Part shown: positions 36,766-54,257 of the stretch, in pieces | Position numbering within the stretch: position 1 is the first letter of the stretch | Layout of the letters: each line of letters opens with the position of its first letter | Assembly (NCBI GenBank): GCA_002104945.1 | Contig: MCFH01000057.1 | Location: 284,584-348,583, forward strand | Length of the DNA: 64,000 bases | Origin: Piromyces finnis | Taxonomy: Eukaryota; Neocallimastigomycota; Neocallimastigomycetes; Neocallimastigales; Neocallimastigaceae | Direction: 5' to 3' | Translations under genes and position numbers: made by a program | The notes under the pieces: generated by a model | What the model saw: the letters and a program-made list of their open reading frames with translations, nothing else | Databases searched by the model: none | Told to the model about the DNA's origin: nothing

Positions 36766-37561
36766 AGAGTAATTGGATTATTAAATCTAATATATATATA
36801 TATATTTTTTTTTTTTGCTTATTTATTTCATTATATTATCCATAGTACATCTATTAAATTAATCATACTCTATTCAATTTAAATTTACATATCTATTACT
36901 ATTCACTTGAATAAATTAAACTATAATTATTAGTAATATATTTAAATAGGCATCGTAGTAGTAACATTAAAAAAAAGTTATAGTAAAAATCTTTATATTT
37001 TTTTTTTTCTTTTTTTACTAAAAAATAAAATAATAATCTATTAATAAAAAGGTTAAAAAAATAAAATATATATACAAATGTTAAAATATAATTTTCCTTT
37101 AAATATTATTAATTTTATTAAACGAGGTATAAAAAATATACTTTTAATTTTTATAATTCATTAAAAAATATTATAAAATTGATTATAAAGGCTTTCTTCA
37201 AAACCAAATTGTATAAATTATATAAATTGTATAAATTATATAATTTTATATAATACTTATTATATTTCTTTTATTTGAATAGCACAAAAAAGGAACATAT
37301 ATAACAAATTCATTAAGGTTATTGTATGTCAACACTAAAAACTTTATTATTATTGTAACGATCACATAATTCATCAAAAGTTTTGTCATTAAAGTTTAAA
37401 AACATTAAGGTTTATTGAAATTTCGTTGAATAATACGAAATATTGATTAAATAAATGAATAAAAAATATGAATGAGAAATATAATATTTTGTATATCTTA
37501 TATTTTATATACGATATTAATTATATAAACTATTCTTTTCTTTATTTCATTCATTTATAAT

Positions 37562-37595
<34 letters not shown>

Positions 37596-38085
37596 TAATC
37601 AAAGTATCTTTTTCTATTTTTAAAAGTGTAAAATTCTCTAACCCTTTTTTTTTTTTTTATTTATCATTATTAATTAAATTTTAGTAATTTTTAAAATTTT
37701 AATAATAAATAAAAAAGAGGATAATACAAAGAAAAAAAAAAATTTAAATAATAAATCCTTTATTTATTTTTTTTTTTTTTTTTCGTTTTTTCATAAAAAT
37801 TTTTTTATATATACTATTTAGAAAATAGAGATGTTTAATCCACATTTTAAAATTATAATATAAGAAACAGTATTTTATTCTCTATTTTTACGAACTATTA
37901 ACTTTTTTTTTTTATAGATAAAGAAGGAACTTGTTATATATATATTTGTTTTTTATATATAAAAAAAAAAAAGAAATATATTTTCATTGAGAAATTCGTC
38001 AATATTTAATTAATTATATTTGTCAATGCTATAAAAATTCATCAAATATATATAGATATTTTATTTATTTTTGCACTTATTTATA
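36766..38085. other. Intergenic spacer, AT-rich
   Basis: 1.3 kb between the perilipin-like and SUN genes with poly-T runs (37564-37593) and a short repeated ATAAATTGTATAAATT-type stretch near 37210-37245. No gene seen; promoter of the SUN-domain gene presumably at the right end. Confidence 0.5.
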
Positions 38086-41000
38086 ATGATAGTTACAATG
38101 TCTTCGCCATATAAAACTACAAATGGAAATCAACCAATTGATCATTTAGATTCAGAATCTAAAAGTTCTGTAAATATAGCAACAGAAATTCTTGAAGCTC
38201 AACGTATTGTAACACGTCGTTTACAACAAAGAAGAGAAAAAGAGAAAAATCAAAGACAAAAAATATATGAAACAACTAATGATAATATTACAGGAAATCA
38301 TTCTGCAGAAGATAATAAAACCACTACCACTACCACCACTACTACATATAATACACGATTAGATAAAAATTATTCTCCTTTATCTTTTAGAAAATCAACA
38401 CTTGTTATTGATGGTCATAGTAATAATAATAGTAGTGATGAAGATAATGATGATGCTACAAAGATTGATGATTCATTTAATAATTCAGATACAGAAGAAA
38501 TAAATATGTCTATTTCTTCTGGGTTAAAAGAGAAAACAGAAATAAGTAATTCTAATGCCGATGATGAAGTAGACGAAATGAATTATTATATGAGACCAGA
38601 TTCAAAATCAAATAAATTTAGTATTAATAAATCACTTTCTGTAAGTAATATATGTTTCTATTATAATTAAACAATAATATTTTCTCTCTCTCTCTCTTTT
38701 TTTTTTTTTTATTTTTTTTTTTATTTTATGAAATTATTTTTTATATTTTTTTTTTATATGGATGAGTTTTTATTTAAATGAATAATCTTTAATATTATCG
38801 GAAATAATTAAATTAAAAACAATTATGTTTATTATTATTCTTTTTGTGATAAAATTAAAAAAAAATTAATTGAATTTTCTTTTTCAAAATCAAATATCAA
38901 ACTAATAAATGTATAAAAATAAAAACAAAACAAAACAAAACAAAAAAAAACTAAAAAAAATAAAGAATTAGTTTTTATTGACTTAAAAATTCTATTTATA
39001 TAATTTTATTTATTATAATAAAATATAATCTAAACTGATATATAGACACCATCATCCTTCAATAAAATTTACCCCAGTATATCCAATAGTGTTTCTAAAT
39101 CAAATACCTTTTTAAAATTATCAAAAGAAGAAACATTAGTAAATGACGATAATAGAAAAGAACCATCATTGAATAAATACAATAAACAAAATATTAGTAC
39201 AAGTTATCAATCATCAGACCCTAAAGGACATGTTAATCTAGGAAGAAAAATGACACCACCTATACAACAAAATATTCAAAATAATGATGATTATTTTATA
39301 GAAGAAGAAGACATGTATAAAGATAATCGTAAGTTTTAATTAAAAAAATATATTAATATCTAAATGAAATAATACTTTCAAAAGAATAATTCTGGATATA
39401 TTCATATATATTAATTAATTATTATATAATTATATATTATATTATAACTTTAGCATTTTTATATTATTTAATATACCCATTAAAAAAAACTATAAAATTA
39501 TTATCATTAATGTTATATGGTTTATATCAACTCTTTACATCAAAGTAATTATTTATATATATACACTATTATTATTATTGTATTACAATTAATTATTTTA
39601 TCATAATTAATCATCATCTTATAACTTTTCTATTTAATTAATATATTTCTACCATATTTTAAAATGAAAATATCTTTTATTTTTTAATTCAATTGAAAAT
39701 GGAATAATAAATAATTATTAATGTGCATCAAAATTTACGTCATAAATATTAAACTCAATATGAAACCTATTATTTTTATTGTATCTTATATTTATTATTA
39801 ACATTAAAAGACCTTTCATATTACTTTTATTATTTAGTATTGGTTATTGTACAATTGATTCAAGATACATTAATTCTCTTGTTTCAGAAGCAAAATATCT
39901 TTCAGGTATACGATCAATTACAACCAGAAGTGAATATTGGAAATCATTATGGGATCATGTACGTTCACCATTTACAGCAACACCTGTTTCAACAAACCCT
40001 ACCTCTGGATTAAATAGTAACACCGAAAAATATTATAATAAGATTATTAATAATCTAAATAAACGTCTTGATAACATTCAATTTCAAATTAATGCTATTA
40101 CTGAAAAAACCGATTATTTAGTTAAAGATTCAGAAGAATTGTCAAAAGAGTTTAATAATGTAAAATATAATGAAATGTTTACAAAGTTTAATGATGATTT
40201 AGAACAAATTTCCAATGAAATTAATCATATACAAGACAGTTATAAGGACTATTTGAATTCCTTGTTTGATAAAGAATTCAGTCCAAATAATGAAAAGTTA
40301 ATAAAATTCGAAAATGAAATTAACAGTATGAAAACATTATTAGATAATTATAAGACAGAAATTGAAAAAATTTCAAGTATCAAAATGAGTGATGAAAACG
40401 ATTTTAAAAAACTTCAAGAAGAGATCAATAGTATGAACGATAAAATTATTCAATTAGATAGTAAAGCATCTTTTACTTCTACAGAGGATTCGGAAAAGAT
40501 AAATGAAAATGAAAAGAAATTAACTTTGATTCATAATGAACTTACTTCTCTTTTCAATAGATTTGAAGAGATGGAACGTCAATTTAAAAACGGTGATGAT
40601 TCGAATATTGAAAAATTCGATTTCATTCATAAGCTTTTCGAAAGTGCAAATGAAAGATTAAGTGAAGTGGAAGATAAAATGAATAAACTTAATATTGATC
40701 GTCTTCTTTCCTTTGAAGAAAGTGATCAACAACAAAATATTGTTAATTACATTGATCTTCATAATCGACAAAAAGAAGATCATGAAAAGTTGGTCGAAAT
40801 GGAAAATAAATGGGACAATTTCCAAAATGGTTATAGTCAAACTGAAAAAGATTTATCTTATATTTCTGGTGTGTTAAAGGCTCTTTCTGAAAATCAAGAA
40901 AAACTTTCTAGAGAATATGAAGAATTAGTTGAAACTTTCCCAGAACAAGTTGCTGACATTACTGAAAAAACCATACGTCAAGATTTTGTGGGATTACCCG

Positions 41001-41620
41001 ATTTTGCTTTGGAAAGTGGAGGAGCTAGAGTTATTTCTAAATTAACAAGTGAAACCTATCAACTTCAACCAGAAGGATTTGTTGGAGCATTAAGTAAATT
41101 ATTAGGTGTTGCCATTAAACCCGGTAGACCTCCAACAGAAGCAATTCAACCTACCGTTCATGCAGGAGAATGTTGGGGTATGAAGGGTTCCAGTGGTGTT
41201 TTAACTCTTAAATTATCCAAGAGTATTATACCTACTCAAATTACTCTGGAACATTTATCAAAAGAAATATCATTTTCAATTTCTTCTGCTCCACGTTTTA
41301 TTGAAATTTATGCTATCCATGATATTAAAGCTTTTTCAGCAAATTATATTGCTCATTCACTTGATTTAGTTGGTTCAGATAAACCTTATACCACTTTAAT
41401 TGGAAAAATAGAATATGATCCAGCTAAAAAATCACTTCAAACCTTTGATGTTGATTTATTATCTGATCCAATTCAATACATTCAATTCCAATTCCTTGAA
41501 AATTGGGGTCATTCCGATTACACTTGTATTTATCGTGTTCGTGTTCACGGAACACCAGTTGCCATGACATCAACTAAAAAAGAAGAAGAGGTTCCAGTAG
41601 TAGAGTCTGAAAAGTCGTAA
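38086..41620 (+). CDS. SUN-domain inner nuclear membrane protein
   Basis: Four exons: 38086-38640, 39046-39328, 39454-39544, 39811-41620; 912 residues. The first ATG is 38086; an in-frame ATG at 38098 is equally plausible. Residues 1-279 are a charged, Ser/Asn-rich nucleoplasmic region. A hydrophobic stretch encoded by exon 3 and the start of exon 4 (LYGLYQLFTSKPFILLLLFS) is the probable transmembrane segment. About 350 residues of coiled coil follow, as in SUN proteins that trimerise in the perinuclear space. The C-terminus is a SUN domain: DFALESGGARVI, ECWGMKGSSGVLTLKLSKSI, ITLEHLSKEISF, SAPRFIEIYAI, FQFLENWGHSDYTCIYRVRVHG. The family binds KASH proteins to link the nuclear envelope with the cytoskeleton. 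The acceptor at 39810 was chosen over one at 39837 because a TTAAC branch-like site precedes it and because it keeps the hydrophobic run. Confidence 0.92.
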
Positions 41621-41975
41621 AAAAAAAAAAGATGAATTAAATCATAATACAGTTCCTAATCATAAAAAAAAAAAAAAAAGAAAAAATTTATTTCTTTCTT
41701 TTAATCCTTATCATCCTTATCCTTATCATTACCCCATATAAAGAAAAGTCAATAATAAAATTTTTTAAGTGAATCTATCAAAAAAGGAAATATAAAATTT
41801 TCACAGGGTATTATTTTTAATTTATATAAATACCAGTACAAGCACGCATTAAAAGTATAAGCAAAAAAAAAAAAAAAAAAAAAAGAAACTATTTGTTATT
41901 TATTTTATGAAAAATTTAAAAAAAAATTTTTTTTTTTTGTTTTTTTGTTTTTTATTTTTTATTATTTTAACCTTT

Positions 41976-42013
<38 letters not shown>

Positions 42014-42454
42014 GAAATATAAACAAAAAAAAAAAAAGTTTATGAAATTAAATATAATTATTCTTTTATTATATACAATATCATTTTATAATATTTTTTT
42101 TTTCTCTATATATATTTATATCATTTTTTCACATTTATTACCAATAGTTAATATCTTTTTTTTTTTTTTTATCTCTATTTTTCTATTTTATCTTTTATAT
42201 AAATTCATCCTTTTAAATATGATTAAAAAAAAAAAAAAAGAAAAATAAAATATTTATTATATAAAAAAATTTATTGTTTTTTATTTTTTATTTTTTATAT
42301 TTTTTATTAAATTAATTCTTAATTTTCTTTATTGTTTTATTTAGTTAATAAAATATTTTTATTAATTATAATTATATATACAATAGTGATGATGATAATC
42401 TCTCTTTTTTTTTATAATTTTTATATATACAAAGTAACTTTTTTTGTATTATTA
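41621..42454. other. Convergent intergenic region
   Basis: Between the SUN gene (+) and UBA3 (-). Long T- and A-runs (41864-41884, 41979-42012). A repetitive frame at 41907-42248 is poly-T read as Phe and is not a gene. Confidence 0.6.
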
Positions 42455-45175
<2,721 letters not shown>

Positions 45176-45489
45176 TGTAAAAATTATTTATTTAATGTTT
45201 ATAATAAATGTTGAATTGTATGAGATATTTTGTATTACAAGATTGTACTTTTAATTATAATAAAAAATACAAAGTAACAAAATTATAAGAATTTCAATAT
45301 CAATATTTAAACAGTTATTCCGTAATAAATATTTTTATTATCAATATATTTTATTTTTCTTTTTAAAAAAATAAAGAAAAAATGATAATTTTGGGTTAAG
45401 TATATTAATTATAAATTTTGTCAATTCAAATTAAATAAATAAATGAAAAAAAATAAACATTTATCATATATTATTTTTATATATGGTTT

Positions 45490-45520
<31 letters not shown>

Positions 45521-45823
45521 CATTTATAACTTTTTGCACAGTAAAAAAGAAAGTGGAAGAGCAAAAAAAAATAAAAAATAAAAATAATAATAGTAATAAA
45601 TAAAGAAATAAAGAAAAACATTAATAATACATTAATAATATAAAGTATGATTACTAGTAACATTCACAGATATTTAACAAACATTTTTAGAATAAAAAAA
45701 ATATTAACAAATTTTTTAAAAATTGACACAAAAAGAAAAGGAATATTACAATATAAATAAAAATATATAATATATACATATATACAATATAAAAATGGGA
45801 ATATTTACAATATAAAATTTTAA
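45176..45823. other. Spacer between ankyrin gene 3' end and UBA3 5' end
   Basis: 648 bp, AT-rich, with a 26-nt poly-A run at 45495-45520. Carries the UBA3 promoter side; no gene seen. Confidence 0.5.
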
Positions 45824-48150
45824 TTAGGAATGAACTATTGACTTGGCATAGTCATCAATAAGATGTTCAATTTCTTTATTGCCATAAATATAAGCAATCT
45901 TTTTAGCATTATATCCATTATTATCCTTTAATGAGGTATCAATATAAGGTTTCCAATGAGAAATACTACTATTGCGTTGAATATTTATTTCATCTAAAAT
46001 ATTTTCCAACTTCATGACATCCTTTTTGTCGAGAGTTAAAGTATTGGTTGAATTTTCAATTAATTTTGATGAAATGTCATCTATATCTGAAACAGTGACT
46101 TTCACTGTTTCTTTTGGAGAATAAGATTTAATTAATAATTCAACTATATCACTTTTTTCATTATTAACAGCTTTTATTAAAGCTGTTTCACCATACCGAT
46201 CTTGTAAATTAATATCAAGAAAAGAATATTTTAAAAGATGACTAATATTTTCTTTATCATTCACACCAACTAGAATCATAAGTAGGGTATATCCATATGA
46301 ATTTTGAGTATTAATTGTTTTTTCAATGATGTAATCTTGAATTTTTGATTTTATGTTTTTCAGATGTTGTAAATTACAAATTACTTTATTGGTATTTGAT
46401 TTTTGCAAAGTTTTTTGAGGTATTCTATTTTTGATGATATTTTTATTTTTTAAAGATTGTAAATTTAATATTTTTAAATCTATATTTTTATTACACTCTT
46501 GATAAAAGGTTTCGCTCATGGATTGTGATAAAAATGGGATGAAAGATTTATCATGTTGGAAAACATTTTGAAATATAGTTTTTGTTTTTTCTAAACTATA
46601 GCTCTTTAACCAGGTATCCAATTGAAAATCTTTTTGACATTGGCATTCAAACCAATATTTTATTAATGATGCTGTCATTTCTTCTTGTTCAAAGAAGGAA
46701 AAATCATTAAGGGTTGTTGAAAGAGCAGAAGGAGAGGATAATTTTTTAAAAAAGTTTTCTTTTTCTTCTTTAAAAAGTTTTGGATGTTGAAGGATGAGTC
46801 GTGATAAATAGAAATAGCCATGCTTTAAAGAAATAGAAAGGGCTGATTCTTTATCGCTATCTTTTAAATTAATATTAATATTTGGATGTGCGAGTAACTT
46901 TTTCACAATACCTTCATAGTTATTTTGTATAGCTAGCATTAATGGGGTAGAAAGATTTCTATTTTGAATATTAACATCAATATCTTGTCGATAAAGTAAA
47001 TCATCTACTAATGAATGCATATTCTGGTACTCAATCGCGAGAAGTAGAGGACAATCACCAAAAATGTTTTTACAGTTAATATCAATTTGTTTTTGTTTCA
47101 CAAGATATTTTGCAATTTTAATATTTTTGCATTTAATGGAAAGAAGAAGGGCAGTTTCATCATTTTCATCTTTAAGATTTAAATTAATATCTGGTTTGGT
47201 AACAAGAATATGAACATTTTCTTTATTATCTATAGCGTTACTTGTTGCATACATTAATGCCGTACCACCATAATCATTTGATAAATTAATATCAATATTT
47301 TTATGATCTAAAAGACTTTTCATGGCTTCGTAATTACCACATTCAACTGCAGTCATTAAAGAAGTATTACCACAGAGACCTCTATAGTTAATATCAAGTT
47401 TTTCCTGAGCCAGAAACAAATCAACTAATTCTTGGTTAAATTTCAGAATTGCCATATCTAATGGTGTTTTTCCAAGTTTACTAATAATATTTATATTAAC
47501 AAGGTTATCATTTAAATATTTCCGAATTATTTTTTTATCTCCCTTTTCACATGCGTTTAAAAAAGCAACACTTTTCACAATCTCTTTATACTGACTAATT
47601 TTTTTGGTCATGGAGAGTTCTTTATTCTCAATAGACCATTGATACGCATAAATAAGTAATAATTTACAAAAATGTTGAAATTCGTAAAGATAATTTATTT
47701 CAAAATTATACCGTTTTATTATTTCTTCCTCTTCTCTTGACACCAATACATTTTTTTTCTTATAGCAATTAAATATTAGGAAAAGAATGTAATCTCGTTG
47801 AATGGATATTGGGAGTTGATAAAATAATTTTCCATTTTCAATTGCAGCTTGAATAAACAATAAATTTTGGTTATTTAATACTCGAAGGAATATTATTTGA
47901 ATTTCTCTATAACATTCTATTACAAGATCAACTACATTACTTGACATAAGTGACGATTCATAATGAATTAAATTGTTTAAACAATTTTTATTATTTTTTA
48001 TTATGTTTTTTTTAATTTTATTATTATCATCATTTTCTAAATTAAGATGTTTAACTTTAACCTCATTAAACAATAATACATTAAAATTTATACAATTTTC
48101 AATTAATACAGACAGTTTTAATTGTTTTTTTGATACAGTTTCAGTTTTCA

Positions 48151-48151
<1 letters not shown>
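45824..48151 (-). CDS. Ankyrin-repeat protein, single exon
   Basis: Intronless, 775 residues, starting at ATG just after a (TTA)n-rich leader. The N-terminal about 190 residues are helical without a recognised domain. From about 195 to 450 there are eight or so ankyrin repeats, each about 33 residues, with a shared signature of the type TALMxAxxxxNxxxxxxLLxxxxIDIN (for example GNTSLMTAVECGNYEAMKSL). A repeat-free stretch of about 140 residues follows, then two or three more repeats (NSYGYTLLMILVGVNDKENI, YGETALIKAVNNEKSDIVEL) and a terminal one (DNNGYNAKKIAYIYGNKEI). Such repeats bind protein partners; no catalytic domain is present. Lack of introns contrasts with its neighbours and is common for expanded ankyrin families. 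Specific function unknown. Confidence 0.93.
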
Positions 48152-48184
<33 letters not shown>

Positions 48185-49534
48185 AAAGTAATTAGTTTGT
48201 CAAATAATTACTAATATTGAAGTTTGGCATATATAAATATTAATTGGTTTATAATTATGAATTAAATACTACGAAATTTAAAAATTATATACAAAACAGA
48301 TTTCAAAATTTAAAATGCATATATAGCAATGTATTTACACAATTTATATATATTAGTACATTTAATAATATGAAAAATAAAAAGTCATTTAAATAACTTT
48401 ATATTAAACATTTTCTGTAATTAATAAATTATTTTGCTATCATTTTATAATTCATTGTATATAGAAAACTTTTTTATTTTTACTTTAAATATTTTATATA
48501 TTTTTTTAAGTTAATCTACGAATTAATTTAAAAGGATTATTGGAAATTTTTTTTTTTTTTTTTGAAATTTTAAAATAAAATACCACTTCAAAGGGTTATG
48601 TTATTTTTAAAATAATATATAATATAATTGATTTCAAATTATAACTTTTAGTAAAAGTCTACCTACCTACCTACTATATATAAAATTAAAATAGAAATAA
48701 AAAAAAGACTTTTCGGATACTACGATATAACCTAATTTTCACTACATTTTAAATTAATAATAATTAAAATTTTATACTTTTTAAATGATATTTATCAAAC
48801 TTTTCAATGGTATAAAAAAATATTTTAATAAATTATTCAGTTTTTAACCCAAAATACAGTTTTACAATTTTCGGATAAAAAATAGATATAAACTCTATCT
48901 ACAATATTACAAAATATTAACTTTACATTAAAAAGTGGACAAGACTATTTTTCCTTTTATTTTTTGTATTTTTATAATAGTATTTTTATTCACAAATAAA
49001 GTTTTATTAAAGTTTCAAAGAAAATACTTTCTGTTTTGTAAGATATATTTTATAAATCCCTAAATAATTTTATATTTTACATATTTTAATAATTTTATTT
49101 TATTATTATTTATATATAAATGATAATTAAGAATGAAAAAATATTGGGATTATTTTTAGTATGTGACATTTTTATATAAATCAAAAAAAAGATAAAGTAT
49201 AAAATATAATGTCATAACAAGTAGAAATAATAATAAAAATATATTAATATGATATAAAGTACTTAACAATTATATATATATAAAGAATATTATATCAATA
49301 AAGAATATTAACACATGTTTAAAAATATAAAAACTGAAATGTTATAGACACACCTTATTAAATTTTGTTGACAAAAAATAATTACAAATTGTATACAATA
49401 ATATACAATTTTATTTTAATAAATTTAAATGTATTAAACTTTAAAAACTTTAATTTATATTAATTTTGAAAATTTAAAAAAGATTAAAATTTACTTTTTT
49501 TTGAAAATGGAAAAATTATTAACCCAAGAAAATA

Positions 49535-49565
<31 letters not shown>

Positions 49566-51716
49566 TAATAATTATTCCATTTTTAAGGTATCAAGTTTAA
49601 GCTATTTATAAAAAAGCTATTAATACTTTTTCTTTCCAATTAATAAAAAATAAATATAATTTTGTTATTACTTTTTTATTTTTATATCATTACTATTACT
49701 CGTTTCAAATTTATATAATTTATATGGAATACTTTGACATCTAAAAATATAAATTCAATTTTATCCAATTAAAATTTTTAACTTTCAATATAAAGAATAT
49801 GATATTTTGGTATAATTATATAAGAATAAAATAAAAAAAAAAAAAAATGGAATAACTATATTTAAGTAAAAAAAAAAGTACTATTCATTATATATTTTAG
49901 AAGGATTATTATTATTGTTTTATATTATCTTACACTCTAAAATATATCTTTTTTAATTCACTAAAAATTTAATTTTAATTTATAAAAGACCACATTTTAT
50001 TTCATTTATTATATAGTATATAAAGTTTAAAATTCATGCATATCCCAAAACAAATTTAAAATAGTGGAGATGAAAAAATAATAAAATAAAATTGTTTTAA
50101 TAAAGTTATATTTTTAGATTTTAACAATTATTCATTTATCTGTAATAACCATTATAAATATGATGTTTATAGTAGTAATAACAATAACTAAAACCCTTAC
50201 ACAAAGATTTATTTATATATATACCATTAGTTAATTAAAATTACAGATGAATTTTAAGGATAATAATTAATAAATTTTTATATAAATTATAAATTATATA
50301 ATAATTATACTTTGAAGATGGCAAAAGTAAGAAATTATATATATAGGAATTGAAATTGTCAATGATAATTACATTTCAATTTATGATATAAAAGAATGAA
50401 ATGTAATAATAAAGAAAGCATGGGAATAGTTTAAGATGTGAAGTACATTAACTATAAATGAACAAAGTCGTATAAATTAAACTTTAATAATTTCAAAAAA
50501 AAAAAAGGTTTAACATTTTATTCCTTTTTTCATTAATTATCAGAATTATAAAAAAATACTATTAACTATTTTTTATATTCATTAATATATATTTTAAAAA
50601 AATGTACATTTTCATCATCTTCTTATTCAGAAAAACTAATCTTTTTTGAGGTAACAGTCACTAAAAATTAATAGCTTCACCTCTATTACAATCATGGTAT
50701 CTCGAGTAAATTTATTCATATATTATTATTATTATTTTTTTTTTCAATTTAAAAAAATCAACCATTTTAATTTATAACCAAAAAAAATAATATATGAATA
50801 ATAAATTGCGATATATAAATATTTCTATTAATTTTAAAGTTATTAAATAGCTCAATTTAAATTTATTATATAATAATAATTCAAATCTATTATTAAATCT
50901 TTAAATTAAATTTATTCAATCATATAATACAATTTTATTATAAATATAAACTTATTTATTTATACAATTAATATTTACCTATCATTTTTAATAGTTTAAC
51001 TTTTTTTTCTAAATTTTATTTACTACAATATTTTAATAATTAATTAAATAGTTTATTATAAATTTATTCACAATATATTATTAAATCAATTCTATACAAT
51101 ATCAACATAATTTTATACACGTGTTCATGGATTATACATAAATTAATAAATGATACTAATAAATTTATATTTTTTAGTCCAATTGATTTAAAGTCGTGGC
51201 TTTTTTTTAGCATCCTTCCAATCATTATCGAATTTTTTTTTTTTTTTTTTAGCTATTGATGCTTATTATAACCTATTATATGAAGATTTGGAAATCATAT
51301 AAAAGAAACGAATTTCCATAATATTATTAGTTCTTCACACATAATTTTTAAATTAGCTTCTGACACGAAGAAGCCATTAAAATATATACACTTTTTTTTT
51401 TCATTTATTTATTTTTAATATAAAGTAAGCATATTAATTATATAAAATATATAATAAATTATAAATAAAAAATTATATGAATAATAAAAAAAAATAAAAA
51501 TTATAAACAATTAAATAATTGATAAATAGTAAAATAAATGTTGGAATTTATAAAATTATAATAGATTATAATATTTATATGAAATATTATAGTATAGAAT
51601 TATATAATGAATTAATATTTCGATTAAATTTATTATTTAATTAAAGTATAATGTTGAGTAAATTCTAATAAATATATTATTTATAATTATTTGTTACAGA
51701 ACGAAATAAAGACAAA
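48152..51716. other. Divergent intergenic region upstream of ankyrin gene and eEF2
   Basis: 3.6 kb, AT-rich, no supportable gene. Contains a (TTA)n leader at 48152-48183, a (CTAC)n-like patch at 48660-48673 and a (TA)n run at about 49534-49556. The stretch 51170-51380 is somewhat more complex, with T-run plus AG positions (for example 51236-51252) that could be intron acceptors, so a 5' UTR intron of eEF2 is possible but not shown. Confidence 0.5.
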
Positions 51717-54257
51717 ATGGTTAACTTTACTATTGATGAAGTTCACGATCTTATGAAAAAGAAGCGTAACATTCGTAACATGAGTGTTATTGCTCACGTC
51801 GATCACGGTAAGTCCACCATTTCCGATTCCTTAGTTTCTAAGGCCGGTATTATTGCTTCTGAAAAGGCTGGTGACCAACGTTATATGGATACCCGTCCAG
51901 ATGAACAAATGCGTGGTATTACTATTAAGTCTACTGCCATTTCTATGTTCTTTGAAATGGAAGAAGAAAACCTTCACCTTGTCAAGGAAGAAACCGATGG
52001 TAAGGAATTCTTAATTAACCTTATCGATTCCCCAGGACACGTCGATTTCTCTTCTGAAGTTACTGCTGCCCTTCGTGTCACTGATGGTGCTCTCGTTGTC
52101 GTCGATTGTATTGAAGGTGTCTCTGTCCAAACTGAAACTGTTTTACGTCAAGCCCTTACTGAATACATTAAGCCAGTCGTTATCGTTAACAAGGTCGACC
52201 GTGCTCTTCTTGAATTACAACAAACTAAGGAAGATCTTTACCAATCCTTATGTAGAACTATTGAAAACCTTAACATTACCATTTCTACTTACCAATCTAA
52301 GGCTCTTGGTGATGTCCAAATTGTTCCAACTGAAGGTACTATTGCTTTCGGTTCCGGTCTTCAAGCCTGGGCTTTCACTCTTCTTGATATCTCTCGTCTT
52401 TACGCCAAGAAGTTCGGTATTCCAGTCGACAAGATGATGAAGAGACTTTGGGGTGACCACTACTTCAACCACCGTACTAAGAAGTGGACTACCAAGTCTG
52501 ATGATGGTAAGGGTGGACAACTCGAACGTGCTTTCTGTATGTTCGCTCTTGACCCAATCTACCGTCTCTTCGATACCATCATGAAGGGTGACAAGAAGCA
52601 AATCATGACTCTTGTTGACAAGCTCGGTATTCAACTTAAGTCTGATGAAGCTGGTCTTGAAGGTAAGCACCTCTTAAAGACTGTTATGAGAAAATTCCTT
52701 CCAGCCGCCGATGCTTTATTGGAAATGATGGTCATTCACTTACCATCTCCAGTCGTCGCTCAAAAGTACAGAGTTGACAACTTATACGAAGGTCCAGGTG
52801 ATGATGCTTGTGCCACCGCTATCCGTAACTGTGATCCAAACGGTCCACTTATGGTTTACGTCTCTAAGATGGTTCCAACTTCTGATAAGGGTCGTTTCTA
52901 CGCCTTCGGTCGTGTCTTCTCTGGTACCATCCGTGCCGGTCTTAAGGTCCGTATCCAAGGTCCAAACTACGTTCCAGGTAAGAAGGATGATCTCTTCGTT
53001 AAGAACGTTCAACGTACTGTTCTTATGATGGGTCGTACTGTCGAACCAATTGAAGATGTTCCATGTGGTAACCTTGTCGGTCTTGTCGGTCTTGACCAAT
53101 ACCTTCTCAAGTCTGGTACTCTTTCTACTGATGAAAACGCCTACAACCTTAGAGTCATGAAGTTCTCTGTCTCTCCAGTCGTCCAAGTTTCCGTTCGTCC
53201 AAAGAACCCATCTGACTTACCAAAGCTTGTCGAAGGTCTTAAGCGTCTTTCTAAGTCTGATCCATGTGTCCAAGTTACTACCAACGATGCTGGTGAACAC
53301 ATTGTTGCTGGTGCTGGTGAACTTCACTTAGAAATTTGTCTTAAGGATCTTGAAGAAGATCACGCTCAAATTCCAATTATTAAGATGGACCCAATCGTTA
53401 CCTACCGTGAAACCGTTACCACTGAATCCGACCGTGTCTGTCTTTCTAAGTCTCCAAACAAGCACAACCGTATCTTCATGAAGGCTCTTCCACTTGCTGA
53501 AGAACTCAGTAACGATATTGAAGCCGCCACTGAAGGTAAGTGCTCCCCACGTGATGATGTTAAGGTTCGTGCTCGTTACCTTGCTGAAACTTACGAATGG
53601 GATGTTATGGAAGCTCGTAAGATCTGGGCCTTCGCTCCAAACTCCAGCGGTCCAAACGTTCTTGTCGATTGTACCAAGGCTGTCCAATACCTTAATGAAA
53701 TTAAGGATTCTTGTATTGCCGGTTTCGAATGGGCCTCTAAGGAAGGTGTTCTCTGTGATGAAAACATGCGTGGTGTCCGTTTCAACATTTTAGATGTTAC
53801 CCTTCACGCTGATTCCATTCACCGTGGTGGTGGTCAAATTATCCCAACCCTCCGTCGTGTCTGTTACGCCTCCCAACTTACTGCTAAGCCAACTCTTCAA
53901 GAACCAATCTTCCTTTGTGAAATTACTTGTCCAGCTTCCGCTATGGGTGGTGTCTACACTGTCCTTAACCAACGTCGTGGTCGTGTCACTGATGATGAAG
54001 TTCGTCCAGGTACTGATATGCACGTCATTAAGGGTTACCTCCCAATTGCTGAATCCTTCGGTTTCACTGAATCCCTTCGTGCTGAAACTGGTGGTCAAGC
54101 CTTCCCTAACTGTCTCTTCGATCACTGGGAAGTCATGGAAGGTGAAATCGATTCTCCAAACGCCAACAAGTTACAAGAAATCGTTCGCTCCATCCGTAAG
54201 AGAAAGGGTCTTGCTGAAGAAGTTCCATCTCTTGATAAGTTCTTCGATAAGCTTTAA
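51717..54257 (+). CDS. EEF2: Translation elongation factor 2 (eEF2)
   Basis: Intronless, 846 residues (yeast 842). It translocates peptidyl-tRNA on the 80S ribosome, powered by GTP. Motifs: G1 AHVDHGKS (about 26-33), MRGITIKST switch 1, [18 protein letters not shown], and the diphthamide histidine at about 702 in [14 protein letters not shown], matching His699 of yeast. The C-terminus ends [13 protein letters not shown], like other eEF2. Codon use differs sharply from the other genes: C-ending codons (GTC, TTC, ACC, AAC), AAG, CGT and CCA dominate, the bias expected for a very highly expressed gene. This leaves several long open frames in other frames and on the minus strand that are not genes. 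The start follows an AAA context (gacaaaATGg). Confidence 0.99.
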   Translation: MVNFTIDEVHDLMKKKRNIRNMSVIAHVDHGKSTISDSLVSKAGIIASEKAGDQRYMDTRPDEQMRGITIKSTAISMFFEMEEENLHLVKEETDGKEFLINLIDSPGHVDFSSEVTAALRVTDGALVVVDCIEGVSVQTETVLRQALTEYIKPVVIVNKVDRALLELQQTKEDLYQSLCRTIENLNITISTYQSKALGDVQIVPTEGTIAFGSGLQAWAFTLLDISRLYAKKFGIPVDKMMKRLWGDHYFNHRTKKWTTKSDDGKGGQLERAFCMFALDPIYRLFDTIMKGDKKQIMTLVDKLGIQLKSDEAGLEGKHLLKTVMRKFLPAADALLEMMVIHLPSPVVAQKYRVDNLYEGPGDDACATAIRNCDPNGPLMVYVSKMVPTSDKGRFYAFGRVFSGTIRAGLKVRIQGPNYVPGKKDDLFVKNVQRTVLMMGRTVEPIEDVPCGNLVGLVGLDQYLLKSGTLSTDENAYNLRVMKFSVSPVVQVSVRPKNPSDLPKLVEGLKRLSKSDPCVQVTTNDAGEHIVAGAGELHLEICLKDLEEDHAQIPIIKMDPIVTYRETVTTESDRVCLSKSPNKHNRIFMKALPLAEELSNDIEAATEGKCSPRDDVKVRARYLAETYEWDVMEARKIWAFAPNSSGPNVLVDCTKAVQYLNEIKDSCIAGFEWASKEGVLCDENMRGVRFNILDVTLHADSIHRGGGQIIPTLRRVCYASQLTAKPTLQEPIFLCEITCPASAMGGVYTVLNQRRGRVTDDEVRPGTDMHVIKGYLPIAESFGFTESLRAETGGQAFPNCLFDHWEVMEGEIDSPNANKLQEIVRSIRKRKGLAEEVPSLDKFFDKL

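Noticed and set aside
41907-42248. Phe-rich open frame
   Set aside because: Poly-T and poly-A reading in the convergent spacer.
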